DNA from: Abyssogena phaseoliformis symbiont OG214
GTDB taxonomy: Bacteria; Pseudomonadota; Gammaproteobacteria; PS1; Pseudothioglobaceae
Direction of reading: 5' to 3'
Assembly (NCBI RefSeq): GCF_016592595.1
Contig: NZ_AP012977.1
Coordinates: 558,001-622,000 of the forward strand
Length of the DNA: 64,000 nt
The translations under genes and the position numbers were made by a program. Positions 43,543 through 53,236 of the stretch are shown here, one piece after another. The notes beneath the pieces are model-generated. The model was given only the letters and a program-made list of their open reading frames with translations, had not been told where the DNA came from and did not search any database. Positions within the stretch are counted from its first letter, which is position 1. The number at the start of each line of letters is the position of its first letter.

Positions 43543-44838
43543 TTAGTGATTTATTCGATATTTGGCAGATTGAGCATGGGCTTGCAAACCCTCGCCATCC
43601 GCCAAGATAGCAGCTACTTCACCCAGTGTATTTGCGCCTTGGTGTGATACCATAATTAAGCTTGATTTTTTTTGAAAATCATACACACCCAAAGGGGATG
43701 AAAAACGCGCTGTACCTGAGGTGGGTAATACGTGATTTGGCCCTGCGCAATAATCCCCTAAGGATTCACAAGTGTGACGGCCCATAAAAATTGCGCCTGC
43801 GTGTTTAATGTCATCCAACATGGCTTGTGGATTTTCAACAGACAGCTCTAAATGTTCAGGTGCAATTTGATTAGATAGAGCAATGGCTTCATTCATATTT
43901 TTGGTGTGAATGAGTGCGCCACGGTCTTTAAGTGCGGTTTTAATGATGGCTTTTCTATCCATGGTGGGTAATAATTTAGCAATGCTTTTTTCAACTTGAT
44001 TAATAAAATCAGCGTCTGGGCATAGTAGGATTGATTGTGCGTTTTCATCGTGTTCTGCTTGAGAAAATAGATCCATAGCAATCCAGTCAGGATTGGTTTT
44101 TCCATCACAAATAATTAAAATCTCACTAGGACCAGCAATCATATCAATGCCAACTTGGCCAAATACTGCACGCTTGGCTGTTGCTACATAAATATTACCA
44201 GGACCTACAATTTTATCTACTTTTGGTATGGTTTTTGTACCATAGGCAAGGGCTGCGATTGCTTGTGCGCCACCTACTGTAAATACTTGAGTGATGCCTA
44301 CAATATATGCTGCTGCTAATACTAATGGATTGCTGATGCCATTGGGCGTTGGCACAACCATAATTAAAGACTCTACACCAGCAACTTTAGCCGGAATGGC
44401 GTTCATTAAAACAGAAGAAGGGTAAGCTGCTTTACCACCAGGAACATACAAACCGACGTGATCAAGTGGTGTGATTTTTTGCCCCAACATTGTGCCATCA
44501 TCTTCTGTATAACTCCAAGTGCTTTGTTTTTGCTTTTCGTGGTAAAGGCGTACGCGGTCTGCTGCTATGGTTAGTGCAGATTTTTGTTTTTCATTAAGGG
44601 TGTCAAATGCTTGTTTAAGTACAGGCAGCTTAATGGTTAAATCTTTCATGCTAGAGGCATTGACACCATCAAATTTATTCGTGTAATCAATTAAAGCGCG
44701 ATCACCACTATTACGAACATTGGTAATAATATTATCAACCGTTTGGGCGACCTCTTTGTTAGAAACGTTATCCCATGCAAGCAATGAGGCAAGTTTTTCT
44801 TGAAAATCAGATTGTGTGGCGGTTAATTTAGTAATCAC
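43543..44838 (-). CDS. hisD: Histidinol dehydrogenase
   Basis: 431 residues. It carries out the last two steps of histidine synthesis. Landmarks are [71 protein letters not shown] and a late APEHLEL with [18 protein letters not shown]-like [13 protein letters not shown]. Zinc ligands (H, Q, D) are in normal context. It overlaps hisG by ATGA and is the last gene of the mlaC-murA-hisG-hisD series. Confidence 0.96.
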   Translation of the reverse strand: MITKLTATQSDFQEKLASLLAWDNVSNKEVAQTVDNIITNVRNSGDRALIDYTNKFDGVNASSMKDLTIKLPVLKQAFDTLNEKQKSALTIAADRVRLYHEKQKQSTWSYTEDDGTMLGQKITPLDHVGLYVPGGKAAYPSSVLMNAIPAKVAGVESLIMVVPTPNGISNPLVLAAAYIVGITQVFTVGGAQAIAALAYGTKTIPKVDKIVGPGNIYVATAKRAVFGQVGIDMIAGPSEILIICDGKTNPDWIAMDLFSQAEHDENAQSILLCPDADFINQVEKSIAKLLPTMDRKAIIKTALKDRGALIHTKNMNEAIALSNQIAPEHLELSVENPQAMLDDIKHAGAIFMGRHTCESLGDYCAGPNHVLPTSGTARFSSPLGVYDFQKKSSLIMVSHQGANTLGEVAAILADGEGLQAHAQSAKYRINH

Positions 44839-45452
44839 AAGCTGTGCTCAATATTGTGAATCCAAGACTTAATTTGTGCATTTTTGGTTTTAAATGAGGC
44901 GGCATTTACCACCAAGCGCGAGCTAATCTCTTCAATGTGCTCAAGTGGAATAAGGCCATTGGCTTTTAAGGTGTTGCCAGTATCAACCAAGTCAACAATA
45001 CAGTGCGCTAAGCCAACCTTAGGTGCTAATTCCATTGCACCATAAAGTTTGATTATTTCACAAGACTGGCTTTTTTTTTGAAAATAACGCTTGGCTGAAT
45101 TGACATACTTAGTGGCTATTTTAAGTGTGCTCTGCTTAAGTTTGTCTTGTGATTCGGCAGCCACCATCAGTTTGCATTTAGCAATACCTAAATCCAGTAC
45201 TTCGAATAAATTATTAGAGCCATGCTCAAGCAAGACATCTTTGCCAGAAATACCCATATCAGCAGCACCGTGTTGTACAAATACAGGCACGTCAGTTGCA
45301 CGAATGATAATAACCTGAACACCAACAAGATTGGTGTCAAGAATTAATTTACGTGAGTTTAGTTCTTCTTTGGCAATGATTAAACCCGCTTTTTCAAGTA
45401 AAGGTAGCGTTTGTTTTAAAATTCTACCTTTAGATAATGCAATAGTTAGCAT
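44835..45452 (-). CDS. hisG: ATP phosphoribosyltransferase, short form
   Basis: 205 residues, the short HisG lacking the C-terminal regulatory domain, so it should need HisZ as partner; hisZ is not in the window. [18 protein letters not shown] is at the N-terminus, [13 protein letters not shown] in the middle and [15 protein letters not shown] near the end. It begins the histidine pathway. It lies 6 nt after murA. Confidence 0.95.
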   Translation of the reverse strand: MLTIALSKGRILKQTLPLLEKAGLIIAKEELNSRKLILDTNLVGVQVIIIRATDVPVFVQHGAADMGISGKDVLLEHGSNNLFEVLDLGIAKCKLMVAAESQDKLKQSTLKIATKYVNSAKRYFQKKSQSCEIIKLYGAMELAPKVGLAHCIVDLVDTGNTLKANGLIPLEHIEEISSRLVVNAASFKTKNAQIKSWIHNIEHSL

Positions 45453-45458
45453 AAGTTT

Positions 45459-46718
45459 TTAATCCTGTACGCGTTCAATTTGAGCGCCTAGTAGTTTTAA
45501 TTTTTCCTCAATGGTTTCGTAACCACGATCTAGATGATAAACACGTTCAATCGTTGTGGTGCCTGTTGCTGCTAGTCCTGCCAATACCAAGGATGCTGAA
45601 GCCCTTAAGTCGGTTGCCATTAAATGCGCACCTGTCAAAGATTTTACCCCTTTGCAAACAACGGTGTTGCCTTCTAAAGCGAGGCTTGCGCCCATGCGTG
45701 ATAATTCAGGAATGTGCATAAATCTATTTTCAAAAATAGTTTCAGTAATGGTGCTATGCCCATCAGCAATGGCATTGAGTGCTGTAAATTGTGCTTGCAT
45801 GTCTGTGGGGAAATTTGGATAAGTACTGGTTTTTATATTAACAGCCTTGGGTCGTTTTCCTTTCATATCAAGCGTGATTGAATTTTTTTCAGTCTTAATG
45901 TCTGCACCAGTTTCAAATAATTTTGCAAGAATGGCGCGCATTGATTGATAACGCACATTTTTAATGGTAATTTTGCCACCTGTGATGGCTGCAGCAACAA
46001 GATAAGTGCCTACCTCAATCCGATCAGGACAAACTGCATAAGTCACGCCTGATAATTCATCAACCCCTTCAATGGCGACAATTGAAGTGCCAGCACCAGA
46101 AATTTTCGCACCCATTTTAATTAAGCAATTAACCAAATCTACAATTTCAGGCTCTTGTGCGGTATTATGAATGGTGGTTGTACCTGTTGCCAAAGTTGCT
46201 GCCATGATGATGTTTTCAGTGGCAGTCACTGAAATTTGGTCAAAATGTATTTCAGTGCCAATGAGTTTTTTAGCTGTAGCGTAAATATAGCCGTTTTCAA
46301 CCTTAATAAAAGCACCTAAATCTTCTAATGCCTTTAAGTGTAAATTAACAGGGCGTGAGCCAATTGCACAGCCACCAGGTAGGGATATTTTTGCTTTACC
46401 ATATTTGGCAAGCATTGGTCCGAGTGCTAAAATTGAAGCACGCATGGTTTTAACTAAATTGTACTGAGCAACCAAGTTGGTTAACTTTGAGCTATCTACA
46501 AACAAAGAATTGTCTGATTCTAGTATAAATTCTGCGCCCATATCCATTAATAACCTAAGCGTGGTTGAAACGTCACTTAAATGTGGTGTGTTGGTTAAAG
46601 TAATGGGGCTATTAGCCAATATTGAGGCAAATAAAATGGGTAAAGATGAGTTTTTTGACCCCGCGGCTTTAATGTGGCCATTTAGAGTAATACCCCCATT
46701 AATAATAAGCTTATACAT
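45459..46718 (-). CDS. murA: UDP-N-acetylglucosamine 1-carboxyvinyltransferase
   Basis: 419 residues. It adds enolpyruvate to UDP-GlcNAc, the first committed step of peptidoglycan synthesis. The active-site cysteine is in LPGGCAIGSRPVNLHLKALE (near residue 115). Also seen are GHIKAAGSKNSSLPILFA, NTPHLSDV, YPNFPTDMQAQFTAL and RASASLVLAGLAA. Its start overlaps the mlaC stop (TAATG). Confidence 0.97.
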   Translation of the reverse strand: MYKLIINGGITLNGHIKAAGSKNSSLPILFASILANSPITLTNTPHLSDVSTTLRLLMDMGAEFILESDNSLFVDSSKLTNLVAQYNLVKTMRASILALGPMLAKYGKAKISLPGGCAIGSRPVNLHLKALEDLGAFIKVENGYIYATAKKLIGTEIHFDQISVTATENIIMAATLATGTTTIHNTAQEPEIVDLVNCLIKMGAKISGAGTSIVAIEGVDELSGVTYAVCPDRIEVGTYLVAAAITGGKITIKNVRYQSMRAILAKLFETGADIKTEKNSITLDMKGKRPKAVNIKTSTYPNFPTDMQAQFTALNAIADGHSTITETIFENRFMHIPELSRMGASLALEGNTVVCKGVKSLTGAHLMATDLRASASLVLAGLAATGTTTIERVYHLDRGYETIEEKLKLLGAQIERVQD

Positions 46719-47389
46719 TATTTAGACAATTTTTCAAGTTTCTTTTTTGACTTTAGAATCAAGCTGTCAATGCCTTTTCGTCTAATATATGAGTTAAATT
46801 GAGCACGATAATTTTTAACAATACTGATGCCAGAAAATACAATGTCATATACATGCCAAGTGTTAAGACGTATCATTTTTAGAGAAATAATACTGGGTTT
46901 TGGGTCATCATTAACGTTAATAATTAATTTTACAATGGCTTTATCATCCTTGCGTTTAACGTCAGGATCTACTGAGATGTGAACACTGTCAAGTTTGCCA
47001 TAACTGGATAAAACACCTGCATAATCTTGAATTAAAGATTCTGAGACATAGTATTGAAAAAACTGTTTTTGTTGGATGTTCAAGCCATCCCAATGTTTGC
47101 TTAATACAATTTTAGTGGACACGCCTATGGCGATATTAGGCAGAAGCTTTAGTCGAACTAAAGCTTCGATATTTTGCTTTGTGGCTTTTTTTTGTTTTTT
47201 TAATTCTTTTAAAGAACTTAGGACGCTAACCATAACATTAAGTGCGGCTGAATTAGGCGGGTCAATAATATCCACAATTGCTTGATGAGTTGTATTTGGC
47301 GTTTTATCTATTGCTAAAGCAGAATTTATAGGCAAAATAGATAATATAATAAGGAGTGTTTTAATCACATTTTTTAAAAGAGAAATCAA
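46718..47389 (-). CDS. mlaC: MlaC-type phospholipid-binding periplasmic protein
   Basis: 223 residues with signal peptide (LLIILSILPINSALA). A segment IAIGVSTKIVLSKHWDGLNIQQKQFFQYY matches the MlaC pattern G-x-x-x-x-x-x-W-x-x-L-x-x-Q-x-x-x-F. LNTWHVYDIVFSGISIVKNYRAQF is the family C-terminal motif. The place ahead of murA-hisG-hisD is where mla genes usually stand, but mlaFED and mlaB/ibaG are absent from here. A second MlaC-like gene is at 27961-28542. Confidence 0.9.
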   Translation of the reverse strand: MISLLKNVIKTLLIILSILPINSALAIDKTPNTTHQAIVDIIDPPNSAALNVMVSVLSSLKELKKQKKATKQNIEALVRLKLLPNIAIGVSTKIVLSKHWDGLNIQQKQFFQYYVSESLIQDYAGVLSSYGKLDSVHISVDPDVKRKDDKAIVKLIINVNDDPKPSIISLKMIRLNTWHVYDIVFSGISIVKNYRAQFNSYIRRKGIDSLILKSKKKLEKLSK

Positions 47390-47429
47390 CTTAAATCAAA
47401 TTTTACCTTTGTAAGTGTTTTTTGTATAG

Positions 47430-49214
47430 ATGCCAATTAAAGAAAAGCTACAATTTTTAACCACCAATCCTGGTGTTTATCAAATGTTTGATAAGCAAGA
47501 CCAAGTGATTTATGTAGGTAAGGCTAAAAACCTAAAAAATAGAGTATCAAGCTACTTTGTGAAAACACATGAGCAGAATAAGACTAGGGTTTTAGTTGCA
47601 AATATTAAGGACTTTAAAGTAATCGTTACTGCAACAGAAACTCAGGCTTTGTTGTTAGAGTCTGAACTAATTAAGCAGTACATGCCAAGATATAACATCT
47701 TGTTGAAAGATTCAAAAAGCTATCCTTATATTTTTATCAGCCATGACAAGCATCCTAGAGTGGGTTTTTATCGAGGTAAAAAGCATCAGAGTGCTCAATA
47801 TTTTGGCCCCTACCCTTCGGCTCATGTGGTTAGGGATTCGCTTAATTTACTTAAAAAAATCTTTAAAGTTAGACAATGTACTAATAGTACTTACCGATCA
47901 CGCTCCAGACCTTGTTTAGAATATCAAATAGGGCTATGTAGCGCACCTTGCGTTAACAAAATTAGCGATGAAAATTATCAATCAGATGTGTTGATGATGT
48001 CTTTGTTTTTGTCTGGCAAAGGTAGGGAAACCCTGGAAAAGGTGTCAAAGAAAATGCAATTTGCCTCTCAAAATTTAGAGTTTGAATTGGCAGCACGCTT
48101 GCGTGATCAATTGATTGATTTGCGCACCATTCAAGAACAACACACTTCAAGTGCCAGTAATGACTTAGATGTGGTTAGTATCGCCCAGCAAGATGGAGTA
48201 AGTGGTATTGAGGTGTTATTCATACGTTCTGGTAAGCAAATTGGGCAAGTATTTATTTTGCCTAAAAACTCAAATAACCAAGATATTAAACAAGTTTTAT
48301 CTGCTTTTTTGCCTTTGTATTATTTGGGCAAAAACACCCCAAAACAAATATTAATTAGCCATAAGTTGAGTGATAAAAAAACAATTGCCTCAGTTTTAAA
48401 TACGCACATTATTGATACACCAAATAAAGACAAAAAGTATTATCTAAATATTGCTAATTTAACCGCTAAGGAAAATCTTAATCAAAGTTTATTATCAAGA
48501 TTTAGAAAAAAATCAACACTTGTGCATTTGCAAGTTATTTTGGAATTGGGCAAATTTCCTAATTATATTGAATGCTTTGATATTAGCCATATGATGGGCG
48601 AGGCAACTGTTGCCTCGTGCGTAGTATTTGAAAAAGGCGTACCAAAAGTGAGCCAATATTGCCAATTTGACATTAAAAATATTACCCCTGGTGATGATTA
48701 TGCCGCAATGAATCAAGTTGTGTACCGGCGTTATTCTAAATTACTAAAGGATAAAAAGCCTTTACCAGACATTATTTTTATTGATGGCGGATTGGGGCAG
48801 CTCAATCAAGCCATCATGGTGATGAATTCAATCGGTGTGGATGATGTACAATTGGTAGGCATTGCCAAAGGAGAGAGGCGAAAAGCAGGGCTTGAGACTT
48901 TAATTACAGTTAAAGATGATAAAGTTAATAAAATCAATCTACCACCTCATGATCCTGCACTTATGTTGGTCAACCACATTCGAGACGAGTCACATCGTTT
49001 TGCAATTAAAAATCATCGAAAGAAACGCGCTTCAAAACGTACAACTTCAATACTAGAATCCATTATAGGCGTGGGAAAGTTACGCAGAATGGCACTGCTT
49101 AATTATTTTGGCGGTTTGCAAGAAGTGAAGAAGGCATCGATTCATGAAATTCAAAAAGTCAGTGGTATTAATTTAGCATTAGCGACTAAAATAGTTGAAA
49201 AACTTAAAGGTTAA
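47430..49214 (+). CDS. uvrC: UvrABC system protein C
   Basis: 594 residues. The GIY-YIG nuclease domain has PGVYQMFDKQDQVIYVGKAKN (residues 15-35). A UVR segment (ARLRDQLIDLR) is near 220. The second, RNase H-like nuclease shows ECFDISHMMGEATVASCVVF and IFIDGGLGQLNQA, and two helix-hairpin-helix motifs end the protein. It makes both cuts in nucleotide excision repair. It is divergent from mlaC. Confidence 0.96.
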   Translation: MPIKEKLQFLTTNPGVYQMFDKQDQVIYVGKAKNLKNRVSSYFVKTHEQNKTRVLVANIKDFKVIVTATETQALLLESELIKQYMPRYNILLKDSKSYPYIFISHDKHPRVGFYRGKKHQSAQYFGPYPSAHVVRDSLNLLKKIFKVRQCTNSTYRSRSRPCLEYQIGLCSAPCVNKISDENYQSDVLMMSLFLSGKGRETLEKVSKKMQFASQNLEFELAARLRDQLIDLRTIQEQHTSSASNDLDVVSIAQQDGVSGIEVLFIRSGKQIGQVFILPKNSNNQDIKQVLSAFLPLYYLGKNTPKQILISHKLSDKKTIASVLNTHIIDTPNKDKKYYLNIANLTAKENLNQSLLSRFRKKSTLVHLQVILELGKFPNYIECFDISHMMGEATVASCVVFEKGVPKVSQYCQFDIKNITPGDDYAAMNQVVYRRYSKLLKDKKPLPDIIFIDGGLGQLNQAIMVMNSIGVDDVQLVGIAKGERRKAGLETLITVKDDKVNKINLPPHDPALMLVNHIRDESHRFAIKNHRKKRASKRTTSILESIIGVGKLRRMALLNYFGGLQEVKKASIHEIQKVSGINLALATKIVEKLKG

Positions 49215-49215
49215 T

Positions 49216-49392
49216 ATGTTTATTAGAATACTTGTGATTGCTTTTGTTATCGGCTACTTTGTATGGTGGATTAACAATCGATTTTTTGGCAAAAATTTAA
49301 AAATGGCCAGAGTGATTGCTACCACACTTGTCGTTATTAGTGTTATATACTTGCTTTTGGGTAGTTTGTCTTATTTAATTGAAGGGGTTTGA
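49216..49392 (+). CDS. Small hydrophobic membrane protein
   Basis: 58 residues with two spans (FIRILVIAFVIGYFVWWI and VIATTLVVISVIYLLLGSLSYLI) separated by a basic loop NNRFFGKNLKMAR. The ATG 49216 follows the uvrC stop by one base, with AAAGG inside the end of uvrC, so it is co-translated with uvrC. No family recognised. The regular amphipathic layout suggests a real gene. Confidence 0.55.
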   Translation: MFIRILVIAFVIGYFVWWINNRFFGKNLKMARVIATTLVVISVIYLLLGSLSYLIEGV

Positions 49393-49531
49393 CGATGTAA
49401 TAATTTGGACTCTTTTATTTAAAAAGTGAATCTTAAAAGCTACGCCATATAGATTATTTTTATTAGCCAGTGCCCTATCTTATAGCAGCACACTAAAAAT
49501 AGTTGTTCTTTAAAATAGCACGCTTATTTTT

Positions 49532-50152
49532 TTAATTCTTTTTTGACAAGACTAACGCATTAAGATGCTTAGTTTTATTGATAACTTTATTTGATACATT
49601 CACTAAAATTGATAAATTAGACACCTCCCAAACGGGTAAATCACGCATATGATCACCCATGTAGTCGAAGCCTTTATCACCAAAGCGCTCAATTAGTTTT
49701 TCTGCTTTATTGTGCGAAGATAAATTAAAGTTTTTGTTGCTTGCCATGATATCATCAAATAAATCAATTTTTTTAATGGTTGTTTGTTGGTTATTATGGG
49801 TAAAAAGATCAAAATCCTGTTGATTATTTTTTGCCTGAGTTTTTTCTGTTTTAAGATAATTACTAACAGCAAAAGCATATAGTTTATGTGAGGCGGTGGC
49901 AAGAATGATTTTATCGCCTCGTTTTTTGCGTTTTTTGATATAGTCAATGACGTTTTGATTGTAAGGCAAGGTGCTGACATCAATGGAAAATCGCTTGGTT
50001 AATTGTTCTTTTAAATAGCCTTTTCCACGCAAGAACCAAAAGGGATAAATAAAAATAAGCAATGGATTTTTTTTTAATGCACCCATTGAAGATTCATACA
50101 ATAAATCTGTATCAATCAATGTATGGTCTAAGTCAACGATTAATGGTGTCAT
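49532..50152 (-). CDS. HAD-superfamily hydrolase, resembling the N-domain of UbiA-fused proteins
   Basis: 206 residues from ATG 50152, which overlaps the uup stop (ATGA) and follows GGGAGG. HAD motif I is VDLDHTLIDTD, motif II ILATASHK, motif III lysine in HNKAEKLIERFG and motif IV YMGDHMRDLPVW. This order, with FWFLRGKGYLKEQL, recalls the HAD domain that precedes a UbiA-type prenyltransferase in many bacteria, but no prenyltransferase domain follows. A low-complexity insert of about 30 residues rich in K, N, Q and D (near residues 105-135) is unusual. Confidence 0.8.
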   Translation of the reverse strand: MTPLIVDLDHTLIDTDLLYESSMGALKKNPLLIFIYPFWFLRGKGYLKEQLTKRFSIDVSTLPYNQNVIDYIKKRKKRGDKIILATASHKLYAFAVSNYLKTEKTQAKNNQQDFDLFTHNNQQTTIKKIDLFDDIMASNKNFNLSSHNKAEKLIERFGDKGFDYMGDHMRDLPVWEVSNLSILVNVSNKVINKTKHLNALVLSKKN

Positions 50153-51996
50153 TCTAAAGCCTCCCATTTTTCATAATATCTTTCAAGGTCAGCCTCTAAT
50201 CTGGCAAGTGTGATTAAGGCATCTTGAGATTTTTCTTGTTGAAAAAACTCAGGGTCTGATAATTGTAATTGAATTTGACCGATTTTTATTTCAATTTGTT
50301 CAATTTTTTTTGGCAAATCTTTAAGTGTTTGCTGTTGTTTGTAGCTTAATTTTTTAGTGTTTATTGTTGGTTTTTTAGTTGTTTTAACTTTAGGTTTGTC
50401 TTTTTTCTGGTCTAATTTGTCTTGTTTTTGAATCAAGTAATCATCATAACCACCAGCATATTGGTTGATAACGCCATCGCCATCCATAACAACTGTAGAG
50501 TCAACAACATTATTTAAGAAAGTCCTATCATGTGAGATTAAAATTAAAGTGCCGCTATAATCTACTAGCATTTCTTCTAACAATTCAAGCGTTTCAACAT
50601 CAAGGTCATTGGTTGGCTCATCAAGCACCAATAAATTGGCAGGTTGGGATAAAATTTTAGCCAACATGAGGCGATTTCTTTCACCGCCAGAAAACATTCT
50701 AATCGGTGCCATGGCTTGCTTTCCAGTAAATAAGAATTGACGCAAGTAGCCAATAATATGCTTACTTTTTCCACCAATATCAATACGTTCACGACCTTCA
50801 GAGACGAAATCCATGGCTTTCATGTTAGGATCAAGATATTCACGCATTTGGTCAAAGTAGGCTAATTTAATGGTTTTTGACCTGCGAATAGAGCCACTAT
50901 CAGGTTGTAATTCATCAAGCAGGAGTTTAATGAAAGTAGATTTTCCTGTGCCATTGCCACCAATAATACCGATTTTTTCACCTTTTAAAACCAGCATAGA
51001 AAAATTTTCAATCAGTTTAATGTCAGCAATTTGGTAGTTAATTTTTTTAACTTCAAAAACCAATTTGGAAACGCGGTTTTCATCATCCAGTGCGTGGATT
51101 TTAACTTGACCTTTTTTCGCACGGCGATTTATAAACGATTCACGCATAGATTGTAAAGCACGAACACGCCCTTCATTGCGAGTACGTCTGGCTTTAATGC
51201 CTTGCCTAATCCAAGTTTCTTCTTGCGCAAGTTTTTTGTCAAATCGCGCATTGGCAATTTCTTCAGCATGCAGTTGTTCATCTTTGCGTTTGACGTAATC
51301 AACATAACCACAATTAAATACTGATAAATTGCCACGATCAAGATCAAACACGCGATTAACAATGCCTTTAATAAATGAACGATCATGACTAATAAGCACC
51401 AAGGTGCTATGATAATCTTTTAGCATACGCTCAAGGTCAAGAATGGCAGTAATGTCCATGTGATTAGTTGGCTCATCAAGCAATAACACATCCGGCTCTT
51501 GGATTAACGCTTGAGCCAGCATTACTCGCCTTCTCCAACCACCAGAAAGTGTGGATAAAATTGTATCAGCATTGAGCGTAAAACGATTAAGAATAGCTTG
51601 AATTTTATGTAAATATGGCCAGCCATTTAACTGATCAATTTTCTCTTGTACCTCGCTAGCCTGCTCTAATTTTCCATCATTAATTAAATGCTGGTACTGT
51701 TTGAGAATAATGCCCATTTCTCCCAGACCTTCTGCCACAATGTTAAATAGATTTTTGTCATTATTTTGTGGCAGTGTTTGCTCTAAGTAGCTAATTTTGG
51801 TGCCTTTTTTAATTTTTAATTTGCCATCATCTGGCTCAATTGTGCCAGCAAGAATGCGTATAAAAGTAGATTTTCCTTCGCCATTTCTACCAATGAGTGC
51901 GATTTTATCGCCTTTATGGATGGTTGAACTTACCTTGTTTAAGATAGGTTTGTCAGAAAAACTAAGAGAAATATTGTCAAGCGTAATAAGTGGCAT
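50149..51996 (-). CDS. uup: ABC-F family ATPase, Uup-like
   Basis: 615 residues. Two ABC cassettes: the first with GRNGEGKSTF, LSGGWRRRVMLAQAL and LLDEPTNHMDI; the second with GGNGTGKSTF, FSGGERNRLMLAKIL and VLDEPTNDLDVETLELLE. A linker with RQGIKARRTRNEGRVRALQ lies between them and a C-terminal coiled-coil follows (from ~520), as in Uup. It acts on ribosomes and branched DNA rather than in transport. It is co-transcribed with the HAD gene and divergent from ccmH. Confidence 0.92.
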   Translation of the reverse strand: MPLITLDNISLSFSDKPILNKVSSTIHKGDKIALIGRNGEGKSTFIRILAGTIEPDDGKLKIKKGTKISYLEQTLPQNNDKNLFNIVAEGLGEMGIILKQYQHLINDGKLEQASEVQEKIDQLNGWPYLHKIQAILNRFTLNADTILSTLSGGWRRRVMLAQALIQEPDVLLLDEPTNHMDITAILDLERMLKDYHSTLVLISHDRSFIKGIVNRVFDLDRGNLSVFNCGYVDYVKRKDEQLHAEEIANARFDKKLAQEETWIRQGIKARRTRNEGRVRALQSMRESFINRRAKKGQVKIHALDDENRVSKLVFEVKKINYQIADIKLIENFSMLVLKGEKIGIIGGNGTGKSTFIKLLLDELQPDSGSIRRSKTIKLAYFDQMREYLDPNMKAMDFVSEGRERIDIGGKSKHIIGYLRQFLFTGKQAMAPIRMFSGGERNRLMLAKILSQPANLLVLDEPTNDLDVETLELLEEMLVDYSGTLILISHDRTFLNNVVDSTVVMDGDGVINQYAGGYDDYLIQKQDKLDQKKDKPKVKTTKKPTINTKKLSYKQQQTLKDLPKKIEQIEIKIGQIQLQLSDPEFFQQEKSQDALITLARLEADLERYYEKWEALE

Positions 51997-52031
51997 GGGT
52001 TAAAATTATTTTTTTTAAATAAAATTTTATT

Positions 52032-52472
52032 GTGCGCTATTTTATTCAATTTTTATTACTATTAGAACTTATTAATCCTGCTTATGCTGAGAGTATTGAA
52101 GCTAAAAGTTTTGTTAATAGTCAGCAGCAACAACTCTATCAGACGTTAATTAACGAGATTCGCTGTCCAGTTTGTCAAGGTCAAAGCATTGGCAGTTCGA
52201 ATGCGGGATTGGCTAAAGATTTACGCGAAAAAGTCAGAGAATTAATATTAAAGCAAAATACCGATGATAGTATTCGGAAGTTTATGACGGATCGATATGG
52301 CGATTTTGTCGTGTTTAAACCACCGGTTAACAAAAATACCTATTTGTTATGGTTTGCACCTTTTGTGTTTTTGGCTTTAGGCCTGTTCTTTTTAGTACGC
52401 TCTTTATCAACTAAAAAACCTAATGTTAAAAGCACTGTAGATACAACCAAGGCTAAAGATTTATTAAAATGA
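52032..52472 (+). CDS. ccmH: Cytochrome c-type biogenesis protein CcmH
   Basis: 146 residues from a GTG at 52032. A signal peptide (RYFIQFLLLLELINPAYA) precedes the thiol domain IRCPVCQGQSIGSSNAGLAKDLR with the CxxC that handles apocytochrome c. YGDFVVFKPPVNKNTYLLWFAPFVFLALGLFF is a C-terminal anchor. It fits the single CcmH domain of non-enteric bacteria; the TPR partner (CcmI) may be the broken gene at 52873. Confidence 0.92.
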   Translation: MRYFIQFLLLLELINPAYAESIEAKSFVNSQQQQLYQTLINEIRCPVCQGQSIGSSNAGLAKDLREKVRELILKQNTDDSIRKFMTDRYGDFVVFKPPVNKNTYLLWFAPFVFLALGLFFLVRSLSTKKPNVKSTVDTTKAKDLLK

Positions 52473-52876
52473 GTCAGCAACAATTATTTATTAAAACCCA
52501 CCGACGTGGCGCTATTGAAATTACACAACAAGTGAATAATGTTATTGCTATACAAGGTCATTTAGTTGAATTGTGCCACGTGTTTGTACTTCACAGTTCG
52601 GCATCACTTATGATTACTGGCAGTGAAGATTCAGATATATTATTAGATGTTGAAGATTATTTGCAAAAAACAGTGCAGGATGCAAACCCCAAATATCGAC
52701 ATAACAACAAAGGTGATTTTGACATGTCAGGACATATTCGCACAATTTTGACTGGTGAGGCTAAAACCATTCCTATTGTTGATAATAAATTGGGTTTGGG
52801 TCAATTTCAAGGGTTGTTTTTATACGAACATCGAGCCGGTGAAAACACTAGAAAATTGATTATAACGCTATCGTGA
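52469..52876 (+). CDS. yjbQ: YjbQ family protein (secondary thiamine-phosphate synthase-like)
   Basis: 135 residues, the normal size of UPF0047. HVFVLHSSASLMI (family HTSASL), YLQKTVQDANPKYRHNNKGDFDMSGHIRTILTG, and KLGLGQFQGLFLYEHR are all diagnostic. Weak thiamine-phosphate synthase activity is known for some members; the physiological role is unclear. It overlaps ccmH by ATGA and the following TPR fragment by GTGA. Confidence 0.88.
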   Translation: MSQQQLFIKTHRRGAIEITQQVNNVIAIQGHLVELCHVFVLHSSASLMITGSEDSDILLDVEDYLQKTVQDANPKYRHNNKGDFDMSGHIRTILTGEAKTIPIVDNKLGLGQFQGLFLYEHRAGENTRKLIITLS

Positions 52877-53228
52877 GTAGTAAAACCGAACTAAGTGATT
52901 TAATCATTAAAGCTTATGCACATCAAAAAAATGGTGAATCATTAAAGGCAATTACAGCTTGGAATAATTTGCTCAATCATCAATTCGCTGATAAAGATTT
53001 AAAAGCCAGTATACGCATTTAAACTTAGGCAATTTACATCAATTAGAAGGTAATGATGAGGGTTAGCGATTCAGAGCATGTCAAATGCCATTAAAGCCAA
53101 TCCAAATAGTTCATAGGCGTATTATTGCTTGGCTTATATGGTACAAGAAAATCAATCTTTTGAACAGGCTATTGGCTATTTTGAATGGGCTTTGGTCACA
53201 AGCAGAACTAGAACAAAAAACACATTAA
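52873..53228 (+). pseudogene. Decayed TPR protein, possibly CcmI-like
   Basis: From GTG 52873 the frame gives KTELSDLIIKAYAHQKNGESLKAITAWNNLL to a stop. TPR-like pieces LNLGNLHQLEGNDEG, MSNAIKANPNSSEAYY and [23 protein letters not shown] follow in other frames, ending with TAA at 53226. Three or more indels are required. A place behind ccmH and yjbQ fits a cytochrome c biogenesis TPR subunit, but other TPR proteins are possible. Confidence 0.6.
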
Positions 53229-53236
53229 GGAGTCCG

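Noticed and set aside
53129-53236. 36-codon N-terminal extension of LysS
   Set aside because: These codons are the TPR remnant fused by frame; GTG 53237 has a proper ribosome site and gives the normal LysS length.
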